DNA of 7,701 bases, taken from Acidovorax sp. GTDB lineage: Bacteria > Pseudomonadota > Gammaproteobacteria > Burkholderiales > Burkholderiaceae_C. The stretch spans positions 1 to 7,701 of the forward strand of contig WOZN01000357.1 of NCBI GenBank assembly GCA_011620245.1. Direction: 5' to 3'. A program made the translations under genes and the position numbers. Below, in pieces: positions 1 through 7,701 of this stretch (positions are counted from its first letter, which is position 1; every line of letters begins with the position of its first letter). The notes under the pieces were generated by a model that was not told where the DNA came from, searched no databases, and saw only the letters and a list, made by a program, of their open reading frames with translations.

Positions 1-388
1 GCTGGCCGAGACCAGTGGCCATGCGCGCGTGCTCGTCAGTGGTCGGGGCCTGTGGTCGGGCCTGAGCTTTCTGGCCGCCACCGATGCCGCGCTGGCCGAA
101 AAGCGGGCGGCGCTGCAAGACTTCAAGCAGCGTGTGGTGCGCGCTCAGGTGTGGTCGTACCAGAACGCCAAGCCGTTTGGCCAGTCGCTGGCGCGCATCG
201 TGGGCATACCAGCCGATGCGGCCCAGTTGCAGTTCGAGCGCCGTGCCACGCGCTGGCAGGACATCGACGCGCAGGTGCTGGCCGACCAGCAGCGTACGGC
301 CGACTTCTATTTGGCGGCGGGGCTTATCAAGCAGCGGCTCGATGTGCGCGGCACGTTCGACACCCGCTTCAACGTGGGCAAGGCCTGA
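1..388 (+). CDS. ABC transporter substrate-binding protein, sulfonate/nitrate/taurine type (3' end only)
   Basis: This is the C-terminal 128 residues of a periplasmic binding protein, read from the first full codon at 2 to the TGA at 386-388. The 5' part lies outside the window. Visible landmarks are RVVRAQVWSYQN, then FERRATRW, DAQVLADQQRTADFY, an AGLI segment and LDVRGTFD near the end. This order matches the last third of SsuA-like proteins, which bind aliphatic sulfonates or related small anions and deliver them to an ABC permease. The ligand cannot be told from this fragment, because the binding pocket lies mostly upstream. No permease or ATPase gene follows. The next gene is convergent, so any transporter partners must be upstream of the window. 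The ending looks natural and not truncated. Alternatives within the same fold (nitrate, taurine or thiamine-precursor binding) remain open. Confidence 0.85.
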   Translation, partial: LAETSGHARVLVSGRGLWSGLSFLAATDAALAEKRAALQDFKQRVVRAQVWSYQNAKPFGQSLARIVGIPADAAQLQFERRATRWQDIDAQVLADQQRTADFYLAAGLIKQRLDVRGTFDTRFNVGKA

Positions 389-408
389 ACTCCTTTATCG
401 CTCAGATG

Positions 409-523
409 TCTCACCCCATTCGTTCGGGCGGAACCAGTCGAAGCCAGTGCGCTCCTTGCAAGCAGCCCTTCACCAAGCCTGTCCTGAGCTTGCCGAAGGG
501 CTCAGGGCGAACGGGGTCTGAGA
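409..523. repeat. REP-like inverted repeat pair between convergent genes
   Basis: Two related units face each other. Unit A starts at 421 with CGTTCGGGC and runs to about 445. Unit B, read on the - strand from 513, starts CGTTCGCCCTGAGCCC. The two agree at 14 of their first 20 positions. The flanks also pair: TCTCA plus CCCC at 409-417 against GGGG plus TGAGA at 513-523. Unit B contains a perfect 7-bp stem, CCTGAGC at 483-489 and GCTCAGG at 500-506, with a 10-base loop. The core resembles the widespread REP-type sequence of proteobacteria that contains CTGAGCCTGTCGAAG (from memory). It lies 20 bases after the binding-protein stop codon. It may shield the 3' end of that mRNA, but there is no T-run, so it is not a standard intrinsic terminator. 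Confidence 0.65.
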
Positions 524-540
524 TATGACGCTAATCAGGT

Positions 541-600
541 AAAATTGGCCTGTAGCGCTTGCTGGTAAAGCGTCAGTAGCTATTGAATATATAGCGTTTT
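541..600 (-). repeat. Short dispersed stem-loop repeat (AGCGCTT type)
   Basis: This AT-richer block lies just downstream of the AI-2E gene's stop codon. Read on the - strand it has AGCT at 581-578, a short stem CGCTT (572-568) and AAGCG (560-556) around a 7-base loop, then GGCCAATTTT at 550-541. The order AGCT, GCGCTT-like stem, GGCCAA matches an interspersed repeat I remember as common in Comamonadaceae intergenic regions, usually with a fuller GCGCTT/AAGCGC stem. On the - strand the stem is followed about 11 bases later by a short T-run, so it might help end transcription of the AI-2E gene. That role is inferred. A diverged relative seems to lie inside sucB at about 5349-5394. Confidence 0.55.
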
Positions 601-611
601 GCCGACCTGGC

Positions 612-1685
612 TCAGCGCTTCGAATCGGGCGGGCTGGCCGGTGAAATGGGCGGCGCGAACAAGTCCCAACTGGCAATGAACAAGGCAGCGATGGCGGGGC
701 CGATGACGAAGCCGGTCAGCCCGAACAGGGCCATGCCACCCAGCGTGGAGATCAGCACCACATAGTCTGGCATCTTGGTGTCTTTGCCCACGAGTATGGG
801 GCGCAGGACGTTGTCCACCAGCCCGATCACTCCCATTCCGTACAGCGCCAGCACCACGCCTTGCCATACGGCCCCGGTGGCCAGGAAATACAGGGCGACC
901 GGCCCCCAGACCAGCCCGGCGCCCACGGCGGGTAGCAGCGACAGGAACGCCATTGCCACGCCCCAGAGCACGGGCCCTTGAATGCCCAGGATCCAGAAGA
1001 TCAGGCCGCCCAGCGCCCCTTGCGAAGCCGCCACCACGATGTTGCCCTTGATGGTGGCCCGGATGACGGTAATGAATTTGCTGGCCAGTTGGTGCTTGTG
1101 CTCGGTGTCGAGCGGCATGGCATGGCTGATGCGCGCCGCCAGCGCCGCGCCGTCGCGCAGCAGGAAGAACAGCAGGTACAGCATGACGCCGAAGCCCACC
1201 ACGAACTGCAGGGTGTTTTGCCCGATGCTGAGGGCCTGGGTCGCAACGAACTGGCTGGCCTCCACTGCAACGGACGACAGCTTCTGCTGCAGTTGGTCCA
1301 GGGTCGTGAGGTTGAACCGGTCCAGCAGCCCGGAAGCCCAGGGGGGCAGGGCAGCAATGATCTGCTGCAGATACTGGCCAAAGTTCAGCTGGCCTGATTT
1401 CAGGCGGTCGTAGATGCCGGTGGCTTCCTGGACCAGGGACGCAGTGATCAGGGCCATGGGCAAAATGACAACCACCAGGCACAGCCCCAGGGTGGCAAGC
1501 GCCGCCAGGTTGGGGCTCTTGGGCATGCGCCGCAGCAGCTTGCGGTGCAGGGGCGCAAACAGGATCGCCAGCACCACCCCCCAGAACACGGCACCATGAA
1601 ACTGCCACAGGATGGCGCCGAAGGCGAGCGTGACCAATGTCAGGAGAATCAGGAATATTCGGCTCTCAAGAGGGGTGGGCGGCAT
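612..1685 (-). CDS. AI-2E family transporter (YhhQ/PerM-like membrane permease)
   Basis: This encodes a 357-residue inner-membrane protein of the AI-2E family (PF01594 type). Hydrophobic segments lie at about residues 10-29, 31-46, 60-84, 158-176, several between 215 and 290, and 310-340, with a more polar stretch at 87-150. Family hallmarks are visible: LLPAVGAG at about 250-257, DNVLRP at 291-296 and GFVIGP near 324. Members include autoinducer-2 exporters and Na+/H+ antiporters, but most are uncharacterised, so the substrate is unknown. I chose the ATG at 1683-1685, where family-like sequence begins. The frame stays open to 2072, but that extension runs across the intergenic region into sucA and looks nothing like the family. 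No clear Shine-Dalgarno precedes the chosen start. The gene is divergent from sucA, and its role probably has no direct link to the dehydrogenase. Confidence 0.88.
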   Translation of the reverse strand: MPPTPLESRIFLILLTLVTLAFGAILWQFHGAVFWGVVLAILFAPLHRKLLRRMPKSPNLAALATLGLCLVVVILPMALITASLVQEATGIYDRLKSGQLNFGQYLQQIIAALPPWASGLLDRFNLTTLDQLQQKLSSVAVEASQFVATQALSIGQNTLQFVVGFGVMLYLLFFLLRDGAALAARISHAMPLDTEHKHQLASKFITVIRATIKGNIVVAASQGALGGLIFWILGIQGPVLWGVAMAFLSLLPAVGAGLVWGPVALYFLATGAVWQGVVLALYGMGVIGLVDNVLRPILVGKDTKMPDYVVLISTLGGMALFGLTGFVIGPAIAALFIASWDLFAPPISPASPPDSKR

Positions 1686-1715
1686 GGGCGTTGGCTGACA
1701 GATGGAATGCCCGCA

Positions 1716-1739
1716 CTGTACGCGAGTCTGTACGCGAGT
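1716..1739. repeat. Perfect 12-bp tandem direct repeat
   Basis: CTGTACGCGAGT occurs twice back to back, at 1716-1727 and 1728-1739, without a mismatch. It lies 31 bases upstream of the AI-2E start and about 206 upstream of the sucA start. The 12-base period is near one helical turn, so the copies could form a paired protein-binding site. A recent slippage duplication with no function is equally possible. Confidence 0.8.
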
Positions 1740-1780
1740 GAATGACGGCCGCATGACACGGTGGCTGCCGGACGCGGTAT

Positions 1781-1798
1781 TGCCGGGTGCTCCCGGCA
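1781..1798. other. GC-rich perfect hairpin in the divergent region
   Basis: TGCCGGG (1781-1787) and CCCGGCA (1792-1798) form a 7-bp perfect stem around a TGCT tetraloop. No T-run follows on either strand, so it is not an intrinsic terminator. It could be an operator with dyad symmetry or a leader stem if transcripts start upstream of it. Its role is unknown. Confidence 0.5.
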
Positions 1799-1913
1799 GG
1801 AGCGATTGGTGGTTCGATGGCACAATACGCTCCGTACAAAAGGCCCTTCCCAGCCACAGTCGCATCCGCCAACCGGTCCAGCCGTGTCGCGGAAGGTTTC
1901 TCAACCAGCTAAT

Positions 1914-1935
1914 GCTTCCCCAAGGGAAGCGGAGG
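1914..1935 (+). promoter_or_regulatory. Leader hairpin abutting the sucA Shine-Dalgarno sequence
   Basis: GCTTCCC (1914-1920), loop CAA, GGGAAGC (1924-1930) is a perfect 7-bp stem. The ribosome-binding site GGAGG (1931-1935) begins at the next base. It lies 10 bases before the ATG at 1946, which supports that start. A hairpin this close to the site could affect ribosome loading or mRNA life. That is inferred from position alone. Confidence 0.6.
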
Positions 1936-1945
1936 TCAGCGGAAT

Positions 1946-4822
1946 ATGAGCGATACGACATCCGTCTATCAAGCCTACCAAGGCAACACCTACCTCTTCG
2001 GCGGCAATGCGCCTTATGTCGAAGAGATGTATGAAAACTATCTTGCCAACCCCGGCAGCGTGCCTGATACATGGCGCGAGTATTTTGATGCGCTGCAGCA
2101 TGTTCCCGCGGTGGATGGATCCAACGCCAGGGACGTTCCCCACCTCCCCGTGGTCAACGCCTTTGCCGAGCGTGCAAAGCAGGGCGGCACCAGGGTGGTC
2201 GTTGCCAGCAACGACGCCGAGATGGGCCGCAAGCGCACTGCGGTGCAGCAGCTGATTGCCGCCTACCGCAATGTGGGTCAGCGCTGGGCCGATCTGGACC
2301 CCTTGAAGCGCACCGAGCGCCCCGCCATTCCCGAACTGGAGCCTTCGTTTTACGGCTTCACCGATGCGGACCAGGAAACGGTGTTCGACACCAGCAACAC
2401 TTTCTTCGGCAAGGACACCATGTCCCTGCGCGATCTGCTCAATGCGCTGCGCGAAACCTACTGCGGCACCCTTGGCTCCGAGTACATGTACACCACCAAC
2501 CAGGCACAAAAGCGCTGGTGGCAGCAAAAGCTGGAAAGCATCCGCAGCAAACCCCAGTTCAATGCCGACAAGAAAAAGCATATTCTCGAGCGCCTGACGG
2601 CTGCCGAGGGCCTGGAGCGTTACCTGCACACCAAATATGTCGGGCAAAAGCGTTTCTCGCTGGAAGGTGGCGAGAGCTTCATTGCTGCCATGGACGAATT
2701 GATCCACCAGGCCGGTTCCGAGGGTGTTCAGGAAATCGTGATCGGCATGGCCCACCGTGGCCGTTTGAATGTGCTGGTCAACACTCTGGGCAAGATGCCC
2801 AAGGATCTGTTTGCCGAATTCGACCACACGGCGCCCGAAGAATTGCCCGCCGGTGACGTCAAATACCACCAGGGTTTCAGCTCGGATGTCTCTACGGCGG
2901 GTGGTCCAGTGCATCTGTCGCTGTCCTTCAACCCCTCGCACCTTGAAATCGTGAACCCGGTGGTGGAAGGCTCGGTGCGCGCCCGCATGGACCGCCGCGG
3001 CGACCCCAGGGGCAGCCAGGTGCTGCCTGTGCTGGTGCATGGTGATGCCGCCTTTGGCGGCCAGGGCGTCAACCAGGAAACCCTGGCGCTGGCCCAGACC
3101 CGTGGCTACACCACGGGCGGCACGGTGCACATCATCATCAACAACCAGATCGGTTTCACCACCTCGGATCCGCGCGACATGCGTTCCACCGTGTATTGCA
3201 CCGACATCGTGAAGATGGTTGAGGCGCCGGTGCTGCATGTCAACGGCGACGACCCGGAAGCCGTGGTGCTGGCCACGCAGCTGGCGCTGGATTTCCGCAT
3301 GGAGTTCCGCCAGGACGTGGTGGTGGACATCACCTGCTTTCGCAAGCTGGGCCACAACGAGCAGGACACGCCTGCACTGACCCAGCCGCTGATGTACAAG
3401 AAGATCGCGGCCCACCCCGGCACGCGCAAGCTGTATGCCGACAAGCTGGCTGCGCAAGGCCTGGGCGAATCGCTGGGCGACGATATGGTCAAGGCCTACC
3501 GCGCCGCCATGGACGCAGGCAAGCTCACCGTCGATCCCGTGCTGACCAACTTCAAGAGCAAGTACGCGGTGGATTGGTCGCCTTTCCTGGGCAAGAAATG
3601 GACCGACGTCGGCGACACGGCCATCCCGCTGACCGAATGGAAACGCCTGGCCGAAAAGCTCACCACCATCCCGGACAGCGTTGCGCCGCACCAGTTGGTC
3701 AAGAAGGTGTATGACGACCGCGCAGCCATGGGCCGTGGTGATGTCAATGTGGACTGGGGCATGGGCGAGAGCATGGCCTTTGCCTCGCTGGTGGCCAGTG
3801 GTTACCCGGTGCGTCTGTCGGGCGAGGACTCGGGCCGCGGCACCTTCGCGCACCGCCATGCAGTCATTCACGACCAGAACCGCGAGAAATGGGATACCGG
3901 CACCTATGTGCCGCTGCAGAACGTGGCCGAGAACCAGGCGCCGTTCGTCGTGATCGACTCCATCCTGTCCGAAGAAGCCGTGCTGGGCTTCGAATATGGC
4001 TACGCGGGCTCCGACCCCAACACGCTGGTCATCTGGGAAGCCCAGTTCGGTGATTTTGCCAATGGCGCGCAGGTGGTGATCGACCAGTTCATCGCCTCCG
4101 GCGAGGTGAAATGGGGCCGTGCCAATGGCGTGGCGCTGATGCTGCCGCATGGCTATGAAGGCCAGGGCCCCGAGCACAGCTCGGCGCGCGTTGAGCGTTT
4201 CATGCAACTGGCGGCCGATACCAACATGCAGATCGTGCAGCCCACCACGGCCAGCCAGATCTTCCATGTGCTGCGCCGGCAGATGGTGCGTGAACTGCGC
4301 AAGCCGCTGATCATCTTCACGCCCAAGTCGCTCTTGCGCAACAAGGACGCCACCTCGCCGCTGTCCGATTTCACCAGTGGCAGCTTTCAGACGGTGATCC
4401 CCGAGCAGGACGAGGCCATCGACAAGAAGGCCGACAAAGTCAAGCGTGTGATTGCCTGCTCTGGCAAGGTCTATTACGACCTGGTGAAAAAGCGCACCGA
4501 GAACGAGGTGAGCGACGTGGCGATCATCCGCATCGAGCAGCTCTATCCGTTCCCGCACAAGGTGTTTGCCGCAGCGATCAGGAAATACCCCAACGCCGTG
4601 GACATCGTCTGGTGCCAGGATGAGCCGCAAAACCAGGGCGCCTGGTTCTTCATCCAGCACAACATCCACGAAAACATGCTCGATGGCCAGAAGCTGGGCT
4701 ACTCCGGCCGCGCAGCGTCCGCTTCGCCTGCCGTGGGGTATTCGCACCTGCACCAGGAACAGCAAAAAGCGCTGGTCGAAGGCGCGTTTGCCAAGCTCAA
4801 GGGTTTTGTTCTGACCAAGTAA
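1946..4822 (+). CDS. sucA: 2-oxoglutarate dehydrogenase E1 component (thiamine-diphosphate dependent)
   Basis: This is a 958-residue cytoplasmic E1 (E. coli SucA is 933), also named odhA. It decarboxylates 2-oxoglutarate and transfers the succinyl group to the lipoyl arm of SucB in the TCA cycle. The N-terminus ([20 protein letters not shown], from residue 8) is the conserved helical segment used for E2 contact. Active-site His270 (GMAHRGRL) and His308 (KYHQGFSSD) keep the 38-residue spacing of E. coli His260/His298. NGDDPEA (433-439) and GHNE (469-472) supply the thiamine-diphosphate/Mg site. The transketolase-like pyrimidine-binding domain starts near 600, with [14 protein letters not shown] at 626-639. 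[12 protein letters not shown] is at 735-746, and the C-terminal domain runs from about 795. No motif is missing. The start has GGAGG 10 bases upstream. sucB follows after 49 bases, so the two are almost surely co-transcribed. Confidence 0.98.
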   Translation: MSDTTSVYQAYQGNTYLFGGNAPYVEEMYENYLANPGSVPDTWREYFDALQHVPAVDGSNARDVPHLPVVNAFAERAKQGGTRVVVASNDAEMGRKRTAVQQLIAAYRNVGQRWADLDPLKRTERPAIPELEPSFYGFTDADQETVFDTSNTFFGKDTMSLRDLLNALRETYCGTLGSEYMYTTNQAQKRWWQQKLESIRSKPQFNADKKKHILERLTAAEGLERYLHTKYVGQKRFSLEGGESFIAAMDELIHQAGSEGVQEIVIGMAHRGRLNVLVNTLGKMPKDLFAEFDHTAPEELPAGDVKYHQGFSSDVSTAGGPVHLSLSFNPSHLEIVNPVVEGSVRARMDRRGDPRGSQVLPVLVHGDAAFGGQGVNQETLALAQTRGYTTGGTVHIIINNQIGFTTSDPRDMRSTVYCTDIVKMVEAPVLHVNGDDPEAVVLATQLALDFRMEFRQDVVVDITCFRKLGHNEQDTPALTQPLMYKKIAAHPGTRKLYADKLAAQGLGESLGDDMVKAYRAAMDAGKLTVDPVLTNFKSKYAVDWSPFLGKKWTDVGDTAIPLTEWKRLAEKLTTIPDSVAPHQLVKKVYDDRAAMGRGDVNVDWGMGESMAFASLVASGYPVRLSGEDSGRGTFAHRHAVIHDQNREKWDTGTYVPLQNVAENQAPFVVIDSILSEEAVLGFEYGYAGSDPNTLVIWEAQFGDFANGAQVVIDQFIASGEVKWGRANGVALMLPHGYEGQGPEHSSARVERFMQLAADTNMQIVQPTTASQIFHVLRRQMVRELRKPLIIFTPKSLLRNKDATSPLSDFTSGSFQTVIPEQDEAIDKKADKVKRVIACSGKVYYDLVKKRTENEVSDVAIIRIEQLYPFPHKVFAAAIRKYPNAVDIVWCQDEPQNQGAWFFIQHNIHENMLDGQKLGYSGRAASASPAVGYSHLHQEQQKALVEGAFAKLKGFVLTK

Positions 4823-4852
4823 GGCCGGCAATCCCTCTCCAGAACAAAACCC
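4801..4852 (+). other. Perfect 13-bp inverted repeat spanning the sucA stop codon
   Basis: GGGTTTTGTTCTG (4801-4813) is the exact reverse complement of CAGAACAAAACCC (4840-4852). The 26-base loop holds the sucA stop codon (4820-4822). The left arm codes for residues near the SucA C-terminus and the right arm ends 19 bases before the sucB ATG. There is no T-run after the right arm, so an intrinsic terminator is unlikely. A role in mRNA processing, stability or E1:E2 balance is possible. Confidence 0.75.
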
Positions 4853-4871
4853 CATTCCGAAAGAACTGAAT

Positions 4872-6133
<1,262 letters not shown>

Positions 6134-6137
<4 letters not shown>

Positions 6138-6302
6138 GGGATGCAGAAATGCCAAATATCCCATTTCTGGCGGCACTGGCGGGCGCATTGCGTCGTTGCT
6201 ACTCGCTTGTGTGGCATAGCCACACGGCACTCGCAGCGCCTAGCACTGCATCCCGCCAGCGCTCGCCATAAACGGGACATTGGCAATTTCCGCATCCCTA
6301 AG
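6134..6302. repeat. 169-bp interrupted palindrome (repeat or MITE-like element)
   Basis: Several complementary blocks share one centre at about 6218: GGGATGC 6138-6144 with GCATCCC 6292-6298, GAAAT 6146-6150 with ATTTC 6286-6290, GCCAA 6151-6155 with TTGGC 6280-6284, TCCC 6159-6162 with GGGA 6274-6277, TGGCG 6168-6172 with CGCCA 6264-6268, CTGGCGGG 6176-6183 with CCCGCCAG 6252-6259, and GTGTGGC 6209-6215 with GCCACAC 6219-6225 around a 3-base loop. RNA from this region could form one long interrupted hairpin. The outer arm begins at the sucB stop codon (6135-6137). No transposase gene is present. It may protect the sucAB transcript end or dampen read-through into lpdA. Confidence 0.8.
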
Positions 6303-6476
6303 ATGAGGCGACAACCCCCTGAGGCGCTTTGCGCCTTCCCCCTTCTCCCGAATTGCTGCGCCATTCGGGAAGGGGAACACCGCCAGCGCGGCGGGGCGGC
6401 CCTTGCGCGGCGGTCGCCGGTGTGGCCCCGCGCGTTTCATGGGCTGAAGGGGTGTGGCGCATAGCGCCCTTTGACC
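6303..6476. repeat. GC-rich hairpin-dense block, probable dispersed Comamonadaceae repeat
   Basis: No convincing gene lies here. The block contains three clear hairpins: AGGCGC (6322-6327) with GCGCCT (6331-6336) around TTT; CCCGAAT (6347-6353) with ATTCGGG (6363-6369) around a 9-base loop; and GGCGC (6456-6460) with GCGCC (6464-6468) around ATA. ACACCG (6377-6382) can also pair with CGGTGT (6418-6423). Phrases such as ACAACCCCCTGAGGCGC and GCGGCCCTTGCGCGGCGG match a repeat I recall as common between genes in Acidovorax-like genomes (memory only). It lies directly against the 6134-6302 palindrome, so two elements appear stacked in one gap. Confidence 0.55.
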
Positions 6477-6523
6477 CTTTGATATGCATTGCATCGACCT
6501 ACATGTACGACCGGTATTTATCC

Positions 6524-6543
6524 GGCCCGTCGGTGGGCCTTTC
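6524..6543 (+). other. Hairpin with short T-run upstream of lpdA
   Basis: GGCCC (6524-6528) pairs with GGGCC (6535-6539), extendable by a G-T pair to leave a TCGG loop, and TTTC follows. It could be a weak terminator for the sucAB transcript or a leader stem for lpdA. The short stem and the run of only three T make a strong terminator unlikely. Confidence 0.35.
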
Positions 6544-6568
6544 ACCAACTGACCGAGTGAGATTTTCC

Positions 6569-7701
6569 ATGAGCAAACAATTTGACGTCGTCGTGATCGG
6601 CGCCGGCCCTGGCGGCTACATCGCTGCCATCCGTGCAGCGCAGCTGGGCATGAACGTGGCCTGCATTGACGAATGGAAGAACGCCGCAGGCGGACCGGCC
6701 CCCGGCGGCACCTGCACCAACGTGGGCTGCATCCCCTCGAAGGCGCTGCTGCAGTCGTCCGAGTATTTTGAACACGCCAACAAGCATTTTGCCGACCACG
6801 GCATCACCGCCACGGGCGTGAAGATGGACGTGGCCAAGATGGTGGCCCGCAAGGACAGCGTGGTCAAGCAGAACAACGACGGCATCCTGTACCTGTTCAA
6901 GAAGAACAAGGTCAGCTTTTTCCATGGCCGCGGCTCGTTCGTGAAGGCCGTCGCAGCCGGTGAGGGTGCGACCTCCGGTTCGCAGGGCGGCTACGAGATC
7001 AAGGTGACCGGCGCTGCGGAGGAAACCCTGGTGGGCAAGCAGATCGTCATTGCCACCGGCTCCAATGCGCGCGCATTGCCCGGCGCAGCGTTCGATGAAG
7101 TGAACATCCTGTCCAACGACGGCGCGCTGCGCATGGGCGCCGTGCCCAAGAAACTGGCCCTGATCGGCTCGGGCGTGATCGGCCTGGAGATGGGCTCGGT
7201 CTGGCGCCGCCTGGGCGCGGAAGTGACCGTGCTCGAAGGCCTGCCAACCTTCCTGGGTGCCGTGGACGAACAGATCGCCAAGGAAGCCAAGAAGGCTTTC
7301 GACAAGCAGGGGCTCAAAATCGAGCTCGGCGTGACAGTCGGCGAGATCAAGGGCAGCAAGAAGGGCGTCAGCATCGCCTACACCAACAGCAAGGGCGAAG
7401 CCCAGAACCTGGATGCGGACAAACTCATCATCTCGATTGGCCGTGTGCCCAACACCATGGGCCTCAATGCCGAAGCCGTGGGCCTGCAACTCGACGAGCG
7501 CGGCGCCATCGCCGTGGACGGCGATTGCAAGACCAACCTGCCCGGCGTGTGGGCGGTGGGCGACGTGGTGCGCGGCCCGATGCTGGCGCACAAGGCCGAG
7601 GAAGAAGGCGTGGCCGTGGCCGAGCGCATGGCCGGCCAGCACGGGCATGTCAACTTCAACACCATTCCCTGGGTGATCTACACCAGCCCGGAAATTGCCT
7701 G
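6569..7701 (+). CDS. lpdA: Dihydrolipoyl dehydrogenase (E3), 3' end cut by the window
   Basis: The first 377 residues of an FAD-dependent E3 (full length usually about 475) are present and still open at the window edge. It reoxidises the dihydrolipoyl group of SucB and reduces NAD+. Seen in order: the FAD-binding GAGPGGY at 11-17, the redox disulfide Cys49/Cys54 in GGTCTNVGCIPSK, ATGS before the NAD domain, the NAD-binding GSGVIG at 200-205 and a second FAD contact AVGD at 329-332. The dimer-interface domain with the catalytic His-Glu pair lies beyond the window. There is no N-terminal lipoyl domain, unlike the E3 often paired with pyruvate dehydrogenase in betaproteobacteria, which fits an oxoglutarate dehydrogenase E3. 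The ATG follows a weak GAGTGAG site (6555-6561). The 431-base repeat-filled gap to sucB leaves it open whether lpdA shares the sucA transcript. Confidence 0.96.
   Translation, partial: MSKQFDVVVIGAGPGGYIAAIRAAQLGMNVACIDEWKNAAGGPAPGGTCTNVGCIPSKALLQSSEYFEHANKHFADHGITATGVKMDVAKMVARKDSVVKQNNDGILYLFKKNKVSFFHGRGSFVKAVAAGEGATSGSQGGYEIKVTGAAEETLVGKQIVIATGSNARALPGAAFDEVNILSNDGALRMGAVPKKLALIGSGVIGLEMGSVWRRLGAEVTVLEGLPTFLGAVDEQIAKEAKKAFDKQGLKIELGVTVGEIKGSKKGVSIAYTNSKGEAQNLDADKLIISIGRVPNTMGLNAEAVGLQLDERGAIAVDGDCKTNLPGVWAVGDVVRGPMLAHKAEEEGVAVAERMAGQHGHVNFNTIPWVIYTSPEIA

Larger units (their letters stand above)
1686..1945. promoter_or_regulatory. Divergent intergenic region between the AI-2E gene and sucA
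   Basis: These 260 bases must hold the promoter of the AI-2E gene and very probably that of the sucA operon. I looked for sigma-70 boxes on both strands and found none with good hexamers at proper spacing. CACAAT (1821-1826) and TACAAA (1835-1840) are passable -10 candidates for sucA, but neither has a matching -35 box. The region holds a 12-bp tandem duplication and two perfect hairpins, listed separately. No small gene is convincing here. Confidence 0.5.

Noticed and set aside
52..528. Other-frame open reading frames over the first gene
   Set aside because: The frame ending at 388 matches a known binding-protein C-terminus. The other frames are Arg/Ala/Gly-rich shadows and run into the repeat region.
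1686..2072. N-terminal extension of the AI-2E protein up to 2072
   Set aside because: The extra 129 residues are Arg/Ser/Cys-rich, run across the whole regulatory region and overlap the start of sucA, and nothing in them looks like the family. The ATG at 1683-1685 fits the usual start.
6471..6505. TTGACC at 6471-6476 as a -35 box for lpdA
   Set aside because: No acceptable -10 hexamer lies 16-18 bases downstream, and the nearest AT-rich candidates are too far away or too poor.
6141..6548. Small open frames on both strands in the sucB-lpdA gap
   Set aside because: They lie in palindromic or GC-rich repeat sequence, lack ribosome-binding sites and show no protein-like pattern.

Overview
This window looks like chromosomal DNA of a GC-rich betaproteobacterium, most likely a Comamonadaceae member (Acidovorax or a close relative). 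The basis is the GC-biased codon use, the style of the SucA, SucB and Lpd proteins, and several intergenic repeats that resemble families I remember from that group. The family assignment is recognition from memory; no search was run.

Layout. The window opens inside the 3' end of an ABC-transporter periplasmic binding protein of the sulfonate/nitrate/taurine type (+ strand, ends 388). A 223-base gap follows, filled almost entirely by two kinds of dispersed repeat: a REP-like inverted pair at about 409-523 and a small stem-loop repeat at about 541-600. A convergent gene (612-1685, - strand) encodes an AI-2E family membrane protein. A 260-base divergent intergenic region with a 12-bp tandem duplication and two perfect hairpins separates it from the main content, the 2-oxoglutarate dehydrogenase genes on the + strand: sucA (E1, 1946-4822), sucB (E2, 4872-6137) and lpdA (E3, from 6569, cut by the window end).

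The three gene products form one complex. SucA decarboxylates 2-oxoglutarate on thiamine diphosphate, SucB carries the succinyl group on its lipoyl arm and passes it to CoA, and Lpd reoxidises the lipoyl group with FAD and NAD+. The key catalytic residues can be seen in all three. sucA and sucB are 49 bases apart, with a perfect 13-bp inverted repeat spanning the sucA stop codon. sucB and lpdA are separated by 431 bases, most of which is a 169-base interrupted palindrome followed by a GC-rich repeat-like block.

The genes are ordinary housekeeping genes and I see no new multi-gene system. The interesting content is small-scale: repeats at gene ends, a probable degenerate repeat copy read as protein in the SucB linker, the sucA/sucB intercistronic inverted repeat, and a hairpin directly against the sucA ribosome-binding site.
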